A stretch of DNA of 64,000 nucleotides, taken from assembly GCF_013391105.1 (NCBI RefSeq), contig NZ_CP058335.1, positions 1,798,001-1,862,000 on the forward strand. The letters are read 5' to 3'. Numbering within the stretch: position 1 is the first letter of the stretch; every line of letters starts with the position of its first letter. The notes below the pieces were generated by a model. It worked only from the letters and a program-made list of their open reading frames with translations. It made no database searches and was not told where the DNA came from. Origin of the DNA: Natronomonas salina. GTDB taxonomy: Archaea > Halobacteriota > Halobacteria > Halobacteriales > Haloarculaceae. Both the position numbers and the translations under genes were made by a program. Of the stretch, positions 45,834-56,937 are shown in pieces.

Positions 45834-46258
45834 CGTACCGGCTTCTCCGCGTTCCCGCGGACGAGTTCGATCAGCGAGACGCCGTTGACCTTCTCGACCT
45901 TGTAGTTCACGCCCGAGAGGTCGCCCATCGCACGACCCTTCGCCCCGCCGATGCCGGCGATGGTGACCTCGTCGTGCTCGTCGATGAACGAGATGGCACC
46001 GTCACCGGGACAGAAGGCGGTGACCTGTTTGCCGTTCTTGATGAGCTGCACCCGGACGCACTTCCGGATGGCCGAGTTGGGCTGTTTCGCTTCGATTCCG
46101 ACCTTCTCGAGGACGATGCCCCGACCCTGCGGGGCGCCCTCGAGGGGGTCGGACTTCTTGCCGAGTCCGCGGGCACGGCGCGCGTAGTCCGAGTCGGACC
46201 ACCGATGTTTCTGGCGGTCCTGCTTGAGCTTGCGCGCGGCGTATTTGCCGTTCGCCAT
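45830..46258 (-). CDS. rps12: Small-subunit ribosomal protein S12 (uS12)
   Basis: The protein has 142 residues, the standard archaeal length. Conserved parts are [53 protein letters not shown] (about 37-70) and the decoding loop [16 protein letters not shown]. It contributes to the decoding centre. It opens the rps12-rps7 pair. Confidence 0.98.
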   Translation of the reverse strand: MANGKYAARKLKQDRQKHRWSDSDYARRARGLGKKSDPLEGAPQGRGIVLEKVGIEAKQPNSAIRKCVRVQLIKNGKQVTAFCPGDGAISFIDEHDEVTIAGIGGAKGRAMGDLSGVNYKVEKVNGVSLIELVRGNAEKPVR

Positions 46259-46448
46259 AGTGGCTCTTGCTTGCCTACGGAGCTACTTAAGCGTCCCTTT
46301 TCGGCCCCGCCGACGTGTGTGACTCACGCACGCGTCCGTCGCCGCCGCAGTGACCACTGCTGTCCAGTTACCTTCGGTAGCCTGTTCCGCGACGTTTGCC
46401 GGCCATGCTAGGCCACGACCTTAGCGTCGTCTCGGCCGAAGCCAGGGT

Positions 46449-46763
46449 ATGGCCTCGAAACCAGAGCGGCAGTTCTACGCCATCTCCGACGAGCCGGGCT
46501 GTGACCACGAGCGGGTCCGCCACCTCGCCCAGGGTGGCGACGTGAACCGCTACTACCGCTGCCCGGACTGCGACGGCGTCCTGGTCCGCGAGGGCGGCCC
46601 CGCGCCGACCGGCGGTTCCGACGTCCTGGGGACCATCGACCCGGAGATGGGCGACCTGATGGCCGACCTGGAGGCCCACCGGGGCAGTCGATCCTCGACG
46701 ACCGGGCGCTCGGACTCCGTCCTCGGACGCTTCGCCGCCGCCTGGCGACGGCTCGTCCACTGA
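46449..46763 (+). CDS. Zinc-ribbon hypothetical protein (104 aa)
   Basis: The N-terminal half has Cys/His spacing CDHERVRH..YYRCPDCDGVL (one Cys near 18 and CPDC near 38-41), compatible with a small zinc site. The middle is MGDLMADLEAHRG. The end SVLGRFAAAWRRLVH is an amphipathic helix. It is transcribed against the rpo/str operons. The function is unknown. Confidence 0.6.
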   Translation: MASKPERQFYAISDEPGCDHERVRHLAQGGDVNRYYRCPDCDGVLVREGGPAPTGGSDVLGTIDPEMGDLMADLEAHRGSRSSTTGRSDSVLGRFAAAWRRLVH

Positions 46764-46862
46764 CCGGGGGCTGATACCCGCGGAGCGACCGCGATGTCAC
46801 GGCGGGCGTTGCGGGTGCCGTTTGTTTTCCCGTTCCCTGGCGGTTTGTCAGGGACACGCAAC

Positions 46863-46869
46863 CTATAAT
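46863..46869 (+). promoter_or_regulatory. TATA box of the histidine kinase gene
   Basis: CTATAAT ends 26 nt before the ATG at 46895. It overlaps an earlier in-frame ATG (46868), which is therefore an unlikely start. Confidence 0.55.
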
Positions 46870-46894
46870 GTGGGCCTGGGCCTTCCACCGACAG

Positions 46895-48127
46895 ATGGCA
46901 TCCCCGAACCGGACCGCCCGGGGCGTGTCGCCGCTGTGGTTCCTCGCCGCCGCAAGCGGCCTGTTCGTCGCCCTCGGCGTCGTGCAGGCGGGGCTCCGGC
47001 TGAACGCCGGCGCCTCCCAGACGGCCGCCCTCATCGACTTCACGCTGGTCGCCGGGCCGGGGTTCGCCCTCCTCTACGGTACCTACCGCGTCTCGCGGTC
47101 GAGCATCCACGCGTCGCTGTACGCCCGTATCACGGGGTGGGCCCTCGGCGGCATCGTCCTGATGCTCGGCGTCGTCTGGCTGCTCACGTGGAACCCCGCC
47201 GGCAGTCTCGACCACCCGCTGCGGGCCGCCGTGATCGGGGTCGGAATCGGCGCGAACGGCGGCTTCCTCGTCGGCACCAACGAGGCCCAGTCGATCGTCC
47301 GCGCCGACGAGGCCGAGGAGCGCACCCAGGAACTCGCCAGAACCAACCGGGAGCTCGAGGAGACCAAGGCCGAACTCCAGGAGACCGTCGCCCAGCTGGA
47401 GCGCTCCAACGAGCGCCTCGAGCAGTTCGCCTACGCCGCCTCCCACGACCTCCAGGAACCCCTCCGGATGGTCTCCAGCTACCTGCGGCTCCTGGAGGAC
47501 CGCTACGACGACGACCTGGACGAGGAGGCCCACGAGTACATCGAGTTCGCCGTCGACGGCGCCGACCGGATGCGGGCGATGGTCGACGGCCTCCTCCAGT
47601 ATTCCCGGGTCCAGTCGGAGGGCGACCCCGTCGGCCCGGTCGACCTCGACGAGGTCCTGGCGGACGCCCGCGACGACCTCGCCGTCCGCATCGAGGCCAC
47701 CGACGCCGAGATCGAGGCCGACCCGCTGCCCGTCGTCGAGGGCGACGAGAACCAGCTCCGCCAGGTGTTCCAGAACCTCCTCGAGAACGCGATCAAGTAC
47801 AGCGGCGACGAGCCGCCGCGGATCGACGTCTCCGCCGAGCGGAGCGACGACGGCGACTGGCGGGTCGCGGTCGGCGACGACGGCATCGGCGTCGACCCCG
47901 ACCACCACGACCGCATCTTCCAGATGTTCAAACAGCTGCAGAGCGGCGAGGACGGCGCCGGCATCGGGCTGCCGCTCTGCAAGCGGGTCGTCGAGCGTCA
48001 CGGCGGCGAGATGTGGCTCGACTCCGAGCCCGGCGACGGCTCGACGTTCCACGTCACGCTGCCGGCGGCCGAAGAGTCAGCAGAACGGCGGGCGACCGCG
48101 ACCGCCGGATCCGAGGCGGCGCGGTAG
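46895..48127 (+). CDS. Membrane histidine kinase
   Basis: The protein has 410 residues from MASPNRTARGVSP. Four membrane helices span about 12-145. A coiled coil (about 150-195, ERTQELARTNRELEETKAEL) joins them to HisKA with the phospho-His in AASHDLQEPLRMV, and to HATPase with N box FQNLLENAIKYSG, G1 VAVGDDGIGVDP, and G2 SGEDGAGIGLPL. It autophosphorylates and passes phosphate to a response regulator. No regulator is adjacent; the HalX protein at 20845 is one candidate partner. It is convergent with nusA. Confidence 0.9.
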   Translation: MASPNRTARGVSPLWFLAAASGLFVALGVVQAGLRLNAGASQTAALIDFTLVAGPGFALLYGTYRVSRSSIHASLYARITGWALGGIVLMLGVVWLLTWNPAGSLDHPLRAAVIGVGIGANGGFLVGTNEAQSIVRADEAEERTQELARTNRELEETKAELQETVAQLERSNERLEQFAYAASHDLQEPLRMVSSYLRLLEDRYDDDLDEEAHEYIEFAVDGADRMRAMVDGLLQYSRVQSEGDPVGPVDLDEVLADARDDLAVRIEATDAEIEADPLPVVEGDENQLRQVFQNLLENAIKYSGDEPPRIDVSAERSDDGDWRVAVGDDGIGVDPDHHDRIFQMFKQLQSGEDGAGIGLPLCKRVVERHGGEMWLDSEPGDGSTFHVTLPAAEESAERRATATAGSEAAR

Positions 48128-48132
48128 TACCG

Positions 48133-48558
48133 TCACGTCAGCTCGATCTCGTCGATGCCGAAGTGCCGCTCGACCAGCCGCCGCGCCAGGTCGATGTTGC
48201 GGCCCTCCTTGCCGATGGCGACGCCGGTGTCGTCGTGGTCGACCTCGGCGTAGGCGACCGTCGTGTCGTTCTCCGAGATGGTGACGTTGTAGACGGCCGC
48301 CGGCGCCAGGGCGTTGGCGACGAAGGCGTCGGGCGTCTCCGCGCCCTCGATTATCTCGACGTCGCGGCCCAGCTTCGACTCGAGGCGCTTGACGTGCTCG
48401 CCGCCCGGGCCGATGACCTGGCCCATCGTCCCCGGTGGGACGACGAACGCCACGCGGTCGTACTCGTCGTCGACGACGCAGTCGGTCGCGCCGACGTCCG
48501 TCTCCTCGTCGAGGACCGCGATGTACCGCCGCGCTTCGTCCGATAGGGTGACGGGCAC
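48133..48558 (-). CDS. nusA: NusA-family KH-domain transcription factor
   Basis: The protein has 141 residues. Archaeal NusA is reduced to two KH domains: GQVIGPGGEHVKRLESKLG (about 46-65) and GVAIGKEGRNIDLARRLVER. It lacks the bacterial N-terminal and S1 parts. It is the last gene of the rpoH-rpoB2-rpoB1-rpoA1-rpoA2-nusA operon, 7 bp after rpoA2. Confidence 0.95.
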   Translation of the reverse strand: MPVTLSDEARRYIAVLDEETDVGATDCVVDDEYDRVAFVVPPGTMGQVIGPGGEHVKRLESKLGRDVEIIEGAETPDAFVANALAPAAVYNVTISENDTTVAYAEVDHDDTGVAIGKEGRNIDLARRLVERHFGIDEIELT

Positions 48559-48565
48559 GGGGCGG

Positions 48566-49774
48566 TCAGTCGTCGGCGGAGGTGCCGCCGGCGCGCTTGG
48601 CGCCCATCCGGAGGTCGACGTCGCCGGTGCCGAGCTTGATCGGCTTGCCGACGATGACGTTCTCCGTGACGCCGTCGAGCTCGTCGACCTCGCCGTGGAT
48701 GGCCGCGTCCAGGAGGTGGTTGACGGTCACCTCGAAGGCCGCGCGGGCCAGCACCGAGTCCTTGTTCCCGGAGATGCCGTGGCGGCCGATGGACTCGATC
48801 TCGCCGTTGTTGGTCATGATGTCGGCGACCAGCATCAGGTGGCGGATGTTCACGTCGTCGAGGCCCTGCTCCTCGAGGGTGTTCATCGTCTCCTCGATGA
48901 TGGCCTCGCGGGCCGCCTCGATGCCGAGGTTCTTGTGGATCTCGTGGATGTTGTTACACGTCGTCCGCGAGGCGTCGACCCCCTCGATGTCGAGGACGTC
49001 CTTCAGCGACGACCCCTCGGTGTAGAGGACGAACTCCTCGCCGTCCTCGAGTTCCTCCTTGCGGATGACGACGCGGCTGATCTCCTCGATACCCTTGAAG
49101 ACGATCTCGCGGAGCTCCTCGACGAGCTGCAGCAGCTCGCGGTAGGACGGCTGGTCGGGGCCGAACTCCACGACCGTCGGCTCGGGGCGGACGGCGTCGA
49201 CGCCGAGGGAGGACTCGATGGTGTCGGCGATTTGGCCGGCCACCTCGTCGATGTCGTCGGTCGTCGGCCACCGCTCCTCGAGGGTCTCCTCGTTGAGGTC
49301 GATGCGGACGAGCATGTCCGCGACGTTCGTCGAGACGTCGCCGAGCGCGAGGATGCGCGTCGCCTCGATCTGCCAGACGACCTCGTGGGCCTTCTCGCGG
49401 TCCTCGGCGTACTCGTCGGCCAGGTGGACCGTCATCATCGGCGTGTCCGGCGTCTTCCGGGCGTCCACCAGCTCGATGAGCCGAGGGAGCCCCTGCGTGA
49501 CGTCGATCTCCGCGACGCCCGCGTAGTGGAACGTGTTCATCGTCATCTGCGTGCCGGGTTCGCCGATGGATTGGGCCGAGACCGTTCCGACGGGGTCCAG
49601 CGGGTCGACCCGCGTCTGGAGGTACTGGGACTCGACGGCCTCCGTGATGTCCTCGACATGCTCGACGGTGACGTCGTCGCGGGCGGTGACCGTGTCGTAG
49701 ACCTCGTCCTTCAGGCGCCGCGGCAGGTCGGTGTCCTCGACGATGGCCTCGACCTCGTCGGCGACCTCAGTCAT
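48566..49774 (-). CDS. rpoA2: RNA polymerase subunit A'' (Rpo1C)
   Basis: The protein has 402 residues. It holds the C-terminal third of the largest subunit. Markers are [20 protein letters not shown] (part of the trigger loop region), [28 protein letters not shown] and the end GMLGISGNK-type segment as [21 protein letters not shown]. The start overlaps the end of rpoA1 by 8 bp. Confidence 0.98.
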   Translation of the reverse strand: MTEVADEVEAIVEDTDLPRRLKDEVYDTVTARDDVTVEHVEDITEAVESQYLQTRVDPLDPVGTVSAQSIGEPGTQMTMNTFHYAGVAEIDVTQGLPRLIELVDARKTPDTPMMTVHLADEYAEDREKAHEVVWQIEATRILALGDVSTNVADMLVRIDLNEETLEERWPTTDDIDEVAGQIADTIESSLGVDAVRPEPTVVEFGPDQPSYRELLQLVEELREIVFKGIEEISRVVIRKEELEDGEEFVLYTEGSSLKDVLDIEGVDASRTTCNNIHEIHKNLGIEAAREAIIEETMNTLEEQGLDDVNIRHLMLVADIMTNNGEIESIGRHGISGNKDSVLARAAFEVTVNHLLDAAIHGEVDELDGVTENVIVGKPIKLGTGDVDLRMGAKRAGGTSADD

Positions 49775-52721
49775 CGGAGCTCACCTCCAGGCCGTCGTCG
49801 GCGCGCCACGACTCCCCGTGCTCCGAGAGGTTCGTCCGCGGCTCCTGGATGCCCAGGAACTCCTCTTTCTGCTCTGCGGAGTCGAACTCCTCGTCGACGA
49901 TGCGGTCGGCGATCGACGCGACGTCGATGTCGAAGTCCTCCTTCGAGGAGACCTGCACCGGCGAGGTGCCGTCCTCGCCGAACTCGAACTGGACGACGGT
50001 GTCGGAGGTGTCCCGGACGGTGCCGTCGTACTGGGACTCCAGTTCGGAGAGCGCGTTGATGAGCCGGCGCTGCAGGTACCCGGACTTCGAGGTCCGGACG
50101 GCGGTGTCGACCAGCCCCTCGCGGCCGCCCATCGCGTGGAAGAAGAACTCCTTCGGCGTCAGGCCGTTCCGGTAGGAGTTCTCGACGAAGCCGTGGGCGT
50201 CCGCCGAGAGGTCGTTGCGCTTGAAGTGGCTGAGGGTGCGGTCCTCGTAGCCGCGGTTGATCCGCTCGCCGCGGACCGCCTGCTGGCCGACGCAGCCGGC
50301 CATCTGCGTGAGGTTCAGCATCGACCCACGCGCGCCGGACTGGGCCATGACCACGGCGGGGTTGTCGGTGCCGAAGTGGTCGTCGGCGATGTCGCCGGCG
50401 GAGTCGCGGGCCTTCCCGAGCGTCTGCATGATCTTCATCTCGAGGGTCTCGTCGACCGTCCGGCCGGGCAGCGACTCCAGCTCGCCGGAGCGGTACGTCT
50501 CGATGAGCTTCTGGACGCGGTCGTAGGCGCTGTCGATGGCCTCCTGGATCTGCTCTTCGGCCTCCCGCTCGATGGACTCGTCGTCGATCCCGATCGAGAA
50601 CCCGAAGTGCATGATGGCGCGCATCGCCAGCGTCGCCACCTCGTTGACGAACACGCGTGCGCGCGTGTTGCCGTACACCTTGCAGATGGTGTCGACGACC
50701 TCGCCGCCGAAGGCGCCGACGGCGTCCTCGTCGATGGTCCCGGAGATCAGCTGGCCGTCCTCGATGACGACCTCGTCGCCGGCCGAGGAGGTGAACTCGA
50801 GGTTCAGCCCGTCCGGCAGCAGCTCCGAGAAGACCGTCTGGCCGGTCCAGTAGGCCTTGCCCTCCTCGTCGGTGCCGTCCGGCTCCGGCAGCTCGTCGAT
50901 GGACGTCGCCCGCAGCAGGTCCAGCGCCTGCGTCTCGTTGAACTGCGGGTTCTCGTGGGTCAGCAGGTACGTCCCCGAGATGTGGTCCTGGATGGCGCCG
51001 ATGATGTTCTCGCCGAACCGCGGGGAGAGCATCTGCTCCTGGACGCGCATCAGCACGCGGGCCTCCGCGCGGGCCTCCTCGTTCTGGAGGGCGTGCATGT
51101 TCATCTCGTCGCCGTCGAAGTCGGCGTTGTACGGCGGACAGACCGTCGTGTTCAGCCGGAACGTCTTGTACGGCATCACGACGACCTCGTGGGCCATGAT
51201 GGACATCCGGTGCAGCGACGGCTGCCGGTTGAAGATCACGATGTCGCCGTCGATCAGGTGGCGGGCGACCTCCCAGCCAGGCTCGATCTTCTGAGCGAGC
51301 TCCTCGCAGTTCTTCTCGGTGACCTTCAGCCGCCGGCCGTCCGGCCGCTTGACGTAGTTGGCGCCGGGGTGGGCCTCCGGCCCGTTGGAAACGTACCGCC
51401 GGGCGTCCTCGAGGTTCCGCTCGTTGACGTTCATCGTCTGGGTCATCTCGCTGGCCACGCGGTCGGGGACGCCGACCTCGTTGAGGCTCAGCGTCGGGTC
51501 CGGCGAGATGACGGTCCGGGCCGAGAAGTTCACGCGCTTGCCGGACAGCGAGCCGCGGAAGCGGCCCTCCTTGCCCTTCAGCCGCTGGCTGAGGGTCTTC
51601 AGCGGGCGGCCGGAGCGGTGTCGCGCCGGCGGCGTCCCGGAGATCTCGTTGTCCATGAACGTCGTGACGTGGTACTGCAGCAGCTCCCAGAGGTCCTCGA
51701 TGATCAGTTGCGGGGCCCCGGCCTCGCGGTTCTCCATGAACCGCTGGTTGATGCGGATGATGTCGACCAGCTTGTGGGTGAGGTCGTCCTCCGACCGCTG
51801 GCCGTTGTCCAGCGTGATGGAGGGGCGGGCCGTCACCGGCGGCACCGGCAGCACGGTCAGGATCATCCACTCCGGCCGGGACTTCTCCGAGGAGATGCCC
51901 AGCGCCTCGATGTCCTCGTCCGGGATGTCCTCGAACCAGTCGCGGATGTCCGAGGGCATCAGCTTGTTCATGTCCTCCTCGGTCAGGTCGATCGACAGCG
52001 CCTTCTCGAGGGCCTCGCGGTCGTCCCGCTTCGGACGGAACTCACCGGAGAGGATCTCGTTGATCCGCTCGAGTTCGATGCCGGTCTCCTCGGAGAGCTC
52101 GTTCGGCGCGATCGGCTCGCGGTCCTCGTCCTCCTCGCCGTCCTCGGCGTCGGGGTCGCGGCCCTCCATCGCGGCGGCGATGCGCTCGGGGTACTCCGAG
52201 GAGAGGACGTCCTGGACCTCGTAGTACGTCGTCGGCTTCTCGTGGTTGATGTCGTACTGCTTCTCGCCGCAGTGCGGACAGCGGTCCTTCTTGCGGGCCA
52301 GCCGGATGGCGGCCTTCGTCACGTCGTTGAGGTCCTCGCCGAGCTGGCGGGTGCGGTCGAGCCGGCTGCGGAACTCGTCCTTCTCGTCCTCGGTGAGGCA
52401 GAGCCGCGAGCAGTCCCGGCAGGTGCCGCGGAGCAGCCGCCGGATGAGCTTCGCGAAGCCGACGTGGATGACCGGCGCGGCCAGCTCGATGTGGCCGAAG
52501 TGGCCGTTACAGGAGCCGGAGTGCTTCCCGCAGGTCTTACACTCCAGGCCGGGGTCGATGACCCCCAGGCGGGGGTCCATCAGCCCCATGTCGATGGGGA
52601 AGCCGTCGTCGTCGTACGTGTCGGCCGTGATGACCTTCGTGGCCGACATGTCGCGGTACTCCTCGGGGTCCATCAGCCCGAAGCTGAGCGACCCGATCTC
52701 CTTGGGTGCGTGTCCGTTCAT
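49767..52721 (-). CDS. rpoA1: RNA polymerase subunit A' (Rpo1N)
   Basis: The protein has 984 residues. It carries the catalytic Mg site [12 protein letters not shown] (near 529-540). The N-terminal zinc site [18 protein letters not shown] and a second CxxC group CPHCGEKQ are visible. The clamp and bridge helix parts are present ([16 protein letters not shown]). Relative to other archaea there is an acidic insertion at about 180-200 ([14 protein letters not shown]). Confidence 0.98.
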   Translation of the reverse strand: MNGHAPKEIGSLSFGLMDPEEYRDMSATKVITADTYDDDGFPIDMGLMDPRLGVIDPGLECKTCGKHSGSCNGHFGHIELAAPVIHVGFAKLIRRLLRGTCRDCSRLCLTEDEKDEFRSRLDRTRQLGEDLNDVTKAAIRLARKKDRCPHCGEKQYDINHEKPTTYYEVQDVLSSEYPERIAAAMEGRDPDAEDGEEDEDREPIAPNELSEETGIELERINEILSGEFRPKRDDREALEKALSIDLTEEDMNKLMPSDIRDWFEDIPDEDIEALGISSEKSRPEWMILTVLPVPPVTARPSITLDNGQRSEDDLTHKLVDIIRINQRFMENREAGAPQLIIEDLWELLQYHVTTFMDNEISGTPPARHRSGRPLKTLSQRLKGKEGRFRGSLSGKRVNFSARTVISPDPTLSLNEVGVPDRVASEMTQTMNVNERNLEDARRYVSNGPEAHPGANYVKRPDGRRLKVTEKNCEELAQKIEPGWEVARHLIDGDIVIFNRQPSLHRMSIMAHEVVVMPYKTFRLNTTVCPPYNADFDGDEMNMHALQNEEARAEARVLMRVQEQMLSPRFGENIIGAIQDHISGTYLLTHENPQFNETQALDLLRATSIDELPEPDGTDEEGKAYWTGQTVFSELLPDGLNLEFTSSAGDEVVIEDGQLISGTIDEDAVGAFGGEVVDTICKVYGNTRARVFVNEVATLAMRAIMHFGFSIGIDDESIEREAEEQIQEAIDSAYDRVQKLIETYRSGELESLPGRTVDETLEMKIMQTLGKARDSAGDIADDHFGTDNPAVVMAQSGARGSMLNLTQMAGCVGQQAVRGERINRGYEDRTLSHFKRNDLSADAHGFVENSYRNGLTPKEFFFHAMGGREGLVDTAVRTSKSGYLQRRLINALSELESQYDGTVRDTSDTVVQFEFGEDGTSPVQVSSKEDFDIDVASIADRIVDEEFDSAEQKEEFLGIQEPRTNLSEHGESWRADDGLEVSSDD

Positions 52722-52722
52722 G

Positions 52723-54549
52723 TTATACAGCGTCCTCCAGTTCGATCCGCGGGGCGATGCCGAGCGCCTTCATCTCGTCGAGCAGGAGCTTGAAGGCGTA
52801 GCTCATCTCCACCTCGTGGACGTCGGTCTCCTCGTCGCAGTTCGGGCAGTAGACGCGGCGCTGGTCGACGTTCTCGACCGCGCTCATCCCGCAGTTCCCG
52901 CAGACGTGGATCCACTCGCGGTCGGACTCGTCGAGCAGCCGCTCCTTCAGCGTCATGGCGGCGCCGTGCCCGATGAAGACGTCGCGCTCCATCTCCCCGA
53001 TACGCAGCCCGCCCTCGCGGGCGCGACCCTCGGTGGGCTGGCGGGTGAGCACCTGCACCGGCCCGCGGGAGCGGGCGTGCAGCTTGTTCGAGACCATGTG
53101 GTAGAGCTTCTGGTAGAAGATGACCCCGACGAAGATCTCGGCCTCGATCTTCTCGCCGGTGACGCCGGAGTACATGACCTCCTTCCCGTTGGACTTGTAG
53201 CCGCGGTCGACGAGTGCGTCGCGCAGCTCGTCTTCGGTCTCGCCCTGGAACGGCGTCCCGTCGACGCGGCGGCCCTCCAGGGAGCCGACCTTCCCGCCGA
53301 GCATCTCGAGGATGTGGCCGACCGTCATCCGCGACGGCAGCGCGTGCGGGTTGACGATGAGGTCCGGGACGACGCCGTCCTGCGTGAACGGCATGTCCTC
53401 CTGGGGGGCGAGGTGGCCGACGACGCCCTTCTGGCCGTGCCGGGAGGCGAACTTGTCGCCGAGCTCCGGTACCCGCTCGTCGCGGACCTTCACCTTCGAG
53501 AGCTTCGAGCCGTCCTCGCCCTCCATCAGCGTCACGGTGTCGACGACCCCGGACTCGCCGGAGCGCATCGTCACCGACGTCTCGCGGCGCTTCTGCGGCG
53601 ACAGCCCGCCCATGTCGTCGGGCTCCTCGAGGAACCGCGGCGGCGACGTCTTCCCGAGCAGGACGTCGTTCTCGCCGACGTCCGTCTCCGGGTTGACGAG
53701 GCCGTCCTCGTCGAGGTGGGTGTAGGCCTCCTCGCCGCGGGCCCCGCGGACCTCGTCGTCCGGGATCTCGAAGCGGTCCTCCTGGCCGCCCGGATAGCGG
53801 CGCTCCTCGCCCTCGTAGGTCCGGAAGAAGTGCGAGCGGGCGAGGGCGCGCTCGACGCTCGCCTTGTTCATGACGAGCGCGTCCTCGATGTTGAACCCCT
53901 CGTAGGACATGACGGCGACGACGAAGTTCTGGGCGGCCGGCCGGTCGTCGTAGCCGATCTGCTCGGTCGTCTGCGTCTTCACGATCGACAGCTGGGGGTA
54001 GTGCAGCAGGTGCTGGCGGGTGTCCGGCCGGATGCGGTAGTTGGCGGCCGGCAGCCCCAGCGACTGCTTGATCATCCCCGACCCCATCGTGATGCGCGGG
54101 GAGGCGTTGTGCTCGGGGTACGGGATCATCCCCGCGCCGATGCCGAACATCAGCGACGGGTCGACCTCGAGGTGGGTGTGGTCCTCGGTCAGCTCGTCCT
54201 CGTCGACCGCGACGTAGATGTCCTCCTCCTCCTCGGCGTCGATGAACTCCACGTAGCCGCGGTCGACGAGCGACTCGAACTCCAGGTCGCCGTCCTCGAC
54301 GGCCTGCAGTTCCTCGTCGGACATCAGCGGCTCGCCGTCCTCGACGACGAGCAGCGGTCGCCGCGCGCGGCCGGCGTCGGCGTTGACGATGACCTCGTTG
54401 GTGCGCTGACGTACCGAGACGTTGACCATCTCGTCGATCTCGCCGCGCCGTCGCGACTCTCGGATGTCGTCTGCGAGTTTGTGCGGGTCCGGATGGGTGC
54501 CGATGAGGCTCCCGTTTACGTACACTTTGGCGTCTCGTCCCTGGCTCAT
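52723..54549 (-). CDS. rpoB1: RNA polymerase subunit B' (Rpo2C)
   Basis: The protein has 608 residues. It contains the nucleotide-site lysines region ([18 protein letters not shown]), [24 protein letters not shown] and a C-terminal zinc site [25 protein letters not shown] (residues about 545-570). Its start is 1 bp downstream of the rpoB2 stop. Its end is 1 bp upstream of the rpoA1 start. Confidence 0.98.
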   Translation of the reverse strand: MSQGRDAKVYVNGSLIGTHPDPHKLADDIRESRRRGEIDEMVNVSVRQRTNEVIVNADAGRARRPLLVVEDGEPLMSDEELQAVEDGDLEFESLVDRGYVEFIDAEEEEDIYVAVDEDELTEDHTHLEVDPSLMFGIGAGMIPYPEHNASPRITMGSGMIKQSLGLPAANYRIRPDTRQHLLHYPQLSIVKTQTTEQIGYDDRPAAQNFVVAVMSYEGFNIEDALVMNKASVERALARSHFFRTYEGEERRYPGGQEDRFEIPDDEVRGARGEEAYTHLDEDGLVNPETDVGENDVLLGKTSPPRFLEEPDDMGGLSPQKRRETSVTMRSGESGVVDTVTLMEGEDGSKLSKVKVRDERVPELGDKFASRHGQKGVVGHLAPQEDMPFTQDGVVPDLIVNPHALPSRMTVGHILEMLGGKVGSLEGRRVDGTPFQGETEDELRDALVDRGYKSNGKEVMYSGVTGEKIEAEIFVGVIFYQKLYHMVSNKLHARSRGPVQVLTRQPTEGRAREGGLRIGEMERDVFIGHGAAMTLKERLLDESDREWIHVCGNCGMSAVENVDQRRVYCPNCDEETDVHEVEMSYAFKLLLDEMKALGIAPRIELEDAV

Positions 54550-54550
54550 G

Positions 54551-56116
54551 TTAGTCGTCTGCAGTGTGTGTCTCGACCGTCTCGATTCCCGGAATGCCCT
54601 CCACGCCCATCGAGGCGAGCTCGCGTTTGAGCCCGCGCTCGTCGTCGACGTTCTGGGACAGTTCCATCGCCTGTGCGAAGTTCTTCACCAGCCCGCAGTT
54701 CGGCCCCTCGGGCGTCTCGGAGGGACAGATGCGACCCCACTGGGTCGCGTGGAGGTCCCGCGCCTCGAAGTGCGGCTGCGACCGTGACAGCGGCGACCGC
54801 AGCCGGCGGAGGTGCGAGAGCACGCCCATGTAGTCGGTCCGGTCGACCAGCTGGCTGACGCCGGAGCGTCCGCCGACCCAGTTCCCCGTCGCGATCGGGT
54901 GCTCGAGCCGCTCGGTCAGGACGTCCGAGCGGACGACCGTGTTGACCGACAGCTGGCGGTTCCGCATGTTGGCGCGCTCCAGCTGGTACTTCACGTCGCG
55001 TGCCAGCTTGTTCAGCGCCGTCCGGAAGAGGTCCTTCATCAGGTCGCCTGAGACCTTCAGACGCTTGTTCGCGTAGTGGTCCTTGTCGTCGGACTCCCGG
55101 CGTTCCAGGGCCAGCTCGAAGCAGGCCTCGGCCATCCGGCAGAGGTACACCGCCTTGTTCATCCGGACCTCCTCGTCCTCGACGCCCTCCTCGTGGAGGT
55201 GCGGCAGGAGGTAGCGGTCGATGACGTAGTTGGCGCGCTTCAGCTGGTAGTTCTTCCCCTGGCCGGAGGCGACGCGCTGGCCCAGCTCCTCGATGGCCTC
55301 GGCGGTCGACTGGACCTCGGCGGCCTCCAGGTTCTCCAGCATGAACTTCACGATCTCCGGGTCGTCGGAGACCCGGTGGACGATATCCTCGTCGGACTCC
55401 AGGCCGAGCGCCCGGACGAGCGTCACGAAGTTGATCGACCCCGAGACGGAGGGGAACGACACCTCGAGGATGCCGCTGCGGTTCCGCTCGCAGAGCACCA
55501 GCGCCCGGTAGCCGCGGCGCTGGGAGAACGTCTTGGCGATCTGGATCTCGTCGCCGTACTTCGTGTCGTACTCCGCGAGGATCTTGTTCGGCGCGAGGTC
55601 CTCGCTGGTCATCAGGACGCGCTCGGAGCCGTTGACGATGAAGTAGCCGCCGGGGTCGGCGGGGTCCTCGCCGATCTCGATCAGCTCCTCGCGGGTGAAG
55701 TCCGCGATGTTGCACTTGTTGGAGCCGACCATGATCGGCATCCGGCCGACCTTCGTCTCCGCCTGATCGACGATGTGTTCCTCCTCCTCCTCGCCGCCGC
55801 GGACGATGCTCATCTCCATGAACACCGGCGCCGAGTAGGTGATGTTCCGCAGGCGGGCCTCCTGCGGGTAGAGCAGCTCCTCGGACCCGTCGGCCTCCCG
55901 GACCCGCGGCGTCACGATGCGGACGTTCCCCAGGTCGACGCGGACGGGCTCCTGGCCCTCCTTGTCGCCGATGTCGGTGTCGATGCTCTCCTTCTCGTCG
56001 ACGACCTCCTGCATCCCGCGGTCCAGGAAGTTGTTGAACGATCGGAAGTGGTGCGCTGCGAGTCGGTCCCGCGAGAAGTACTCCCGGGAGATCGAACGGC
56101 GGTCTTGCCTGTTCAT
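54551..56116 (-). CDS. rpoB2: RNA polymerase subunit B'' (Rpo2N)
   Basis: The protein has 521 residues. It holds the N-terminal half of the second-largest subunit: NSxR-like opening [22 protein letters not shown], lobe segments, [35 protein letters not shown] and fork region [25 protein letters not shown]. The split from B' is the usual archaeal arrangement. The start overlaps the stop of rpoH (ATGA). Confidence 0.98.
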   Translation of the reverse strand: MNRQDRRSISREYFSRDRLAAHHFRSFNNFLDRGMQEVVDEKESIDTDIGDKEGQEPVRVDLGNVRIVTPRVREADGSEELLYPQEARLRNITYSAPVFMEMSIVRGGEEEEEHIVDQAETKVGRMPIMVGSNKCNIADFTREELIEIGEDPADPGGYFIVNGSERVLMTSEDLAPNKILAEYDTKYGDEIQIAKTFSQRRGYRALVLCERNRSGILEVSFPSVSGSINFVTLVRALGLESDEDIVHRVSDDPEIVKFMLENLEAAEVQSTAEAIEELGQRVASGQGKNYQLKRANYVIDRYLLPHLHEEGVEDEEVRMNKAVYLCRMAEACFELALERRESDDKDHYANKRLKVSGDLMKDLFRTALNKLARDVKYQLERANMRNRQLSVNTVVRSDVLTERLEHPIATGNWVGGRSGVSQLVDRTDYMGVLSHLRRLRSPLSRSQPHFEARDLHATQWGRICPSETPEGPNCGLVKNFAQAMELSQNVDDERGLKRELASMGVEGIPGIETVETHTADD

Positions 56117-56340
56117 TCTACCACCAGTCGGTACACGACGGCTCGGTCGGTCGTCCGGGAGTCGCGGACGATCTCTACGACGTCGCCGACGCCCGCCTCC
56201 TCCGGGAGGGCGGCGTCGCGACGCTCGATCTTCGGCAGGTCTGTGCGGTCGATGTCGTACTCCGCGAGCACCTCCTCGACGTCCTCCTCGTCGAGGACCG
56301 AGTGCTCCGGAACCAGGTTGTGTTGGCTTACGTCTACCAT
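56113..56340 (-). CDS. rpoH: RNA polymerase subunit H (Rpo5)
   Basis: The protein has 75 residues, normal for archaeal Rpo5. It contains [41 protein letters not shown] (about 8-48) and [24 protein letters not shown] at the end. It is the first gene of the polymerase operon. Confidence 0.97.
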   Translation of the reverse strand: MVDVSQHNLVPEHSVLDEEDVEEVLAEYDIDRTDLPKIERRDAALPEEAGVGDVVEIVRDSRTTDRAVVYRLVVE

Positions 56341-56747
56341 GTGTTGGGCTGGCCGGGTGAAGAAGCTGTCACGAGATACTACAGCGTGCTATCGGCGGCA
56401 GCGGTAAAACACTTGCTAAATCGGACGGCCATAGCTACCCGTGCCGCCTCTCACCGCGGCACGCGACTGCTCGTTGCCACTCTGTTATACGGCATCTGTC
56501 AAAAACCCTTTCCCGGACTCTCGCCGCGAGAGCGTCCCCGGAGCGAGCCCTCTCGCCCCTGAATCGCTCGTTCAGTGAGTCTCGCAGGGAGTGTGGAGCT
56601 TGGACCGACGAACATTCGATGCCGGTCGACCGACCGGACGTCCCCCGGCTGAAAACCCACGCCGGCGAGTGGTGTGCCACCTCCCACCGCCCTGCCATCC
56701 TTTGGAAAGCCTTAAGGTCGGAACCCGGCTACGGAGGAATGCAGGGA
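56341..56747. other. Gene-free stretch holding rpoH and tRNA-Asp promoters
   Basis: The 407 bp separate two divergent transcription units. An A/T-rich part at about 56400-56425 (gtaaaacacttgctaaatcgg) fits the rpo operon promoter. A short palindromic hairpin CCGGTC-GAC-CGACCGG lies at about 56622-56637. No gene was found. Confidence 0.45.
56710..56716 (+). promoter_or_regulatory. TATA box of tRNA-Asp
   Basis: CCTTAAG lies 32-38 nt before the tRNA-Asp 5' end, a usual distance for tRNA promoters with short leader. Confidence 0.4.
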
Positions 56748-56820
56748 GCCCGGGTGGTGTAGTGGCCCATCATACGACCCTGTCACGGTCGTGACGCGGG
56801 TTCAAATCCCGCCTCGGGCG
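56748..56820 (+). tRNA. tRNA-Asp (GUC)
   Basis: The 73-nt cloverleaf has acceptor stem GCCCGGG/CUCGGGC (one G-U pair) and discriminator G, the identity element for Asp. The anticodon stem-loop CGACC-CUGUCAC-GGUCG gives anticodon GUC. The T-arm is GCGGG-UUCAAAU-CCCGC. Confidence 0.96.
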
Positions 56821-56937
56821 CTTTCTGACGACGCCAAATCCGAGAGCAACAGTTCCAGGTATCGTCAGCGGCTCGGTGCCGTGCTGTCCGCTCCACCAGG
56901 CGGAGATTTTTGTAGCGAAACCGGACCAGGACCGTCC

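Noticed and set aside
49731-52793. 1020-codon open frame antisense to rpoA1
   Set aside because: It mirrors a conserved polymerase gene in a high-GC genome where antisense frames stay open; composition is Val/Asp/Arg-biased with no family motif.
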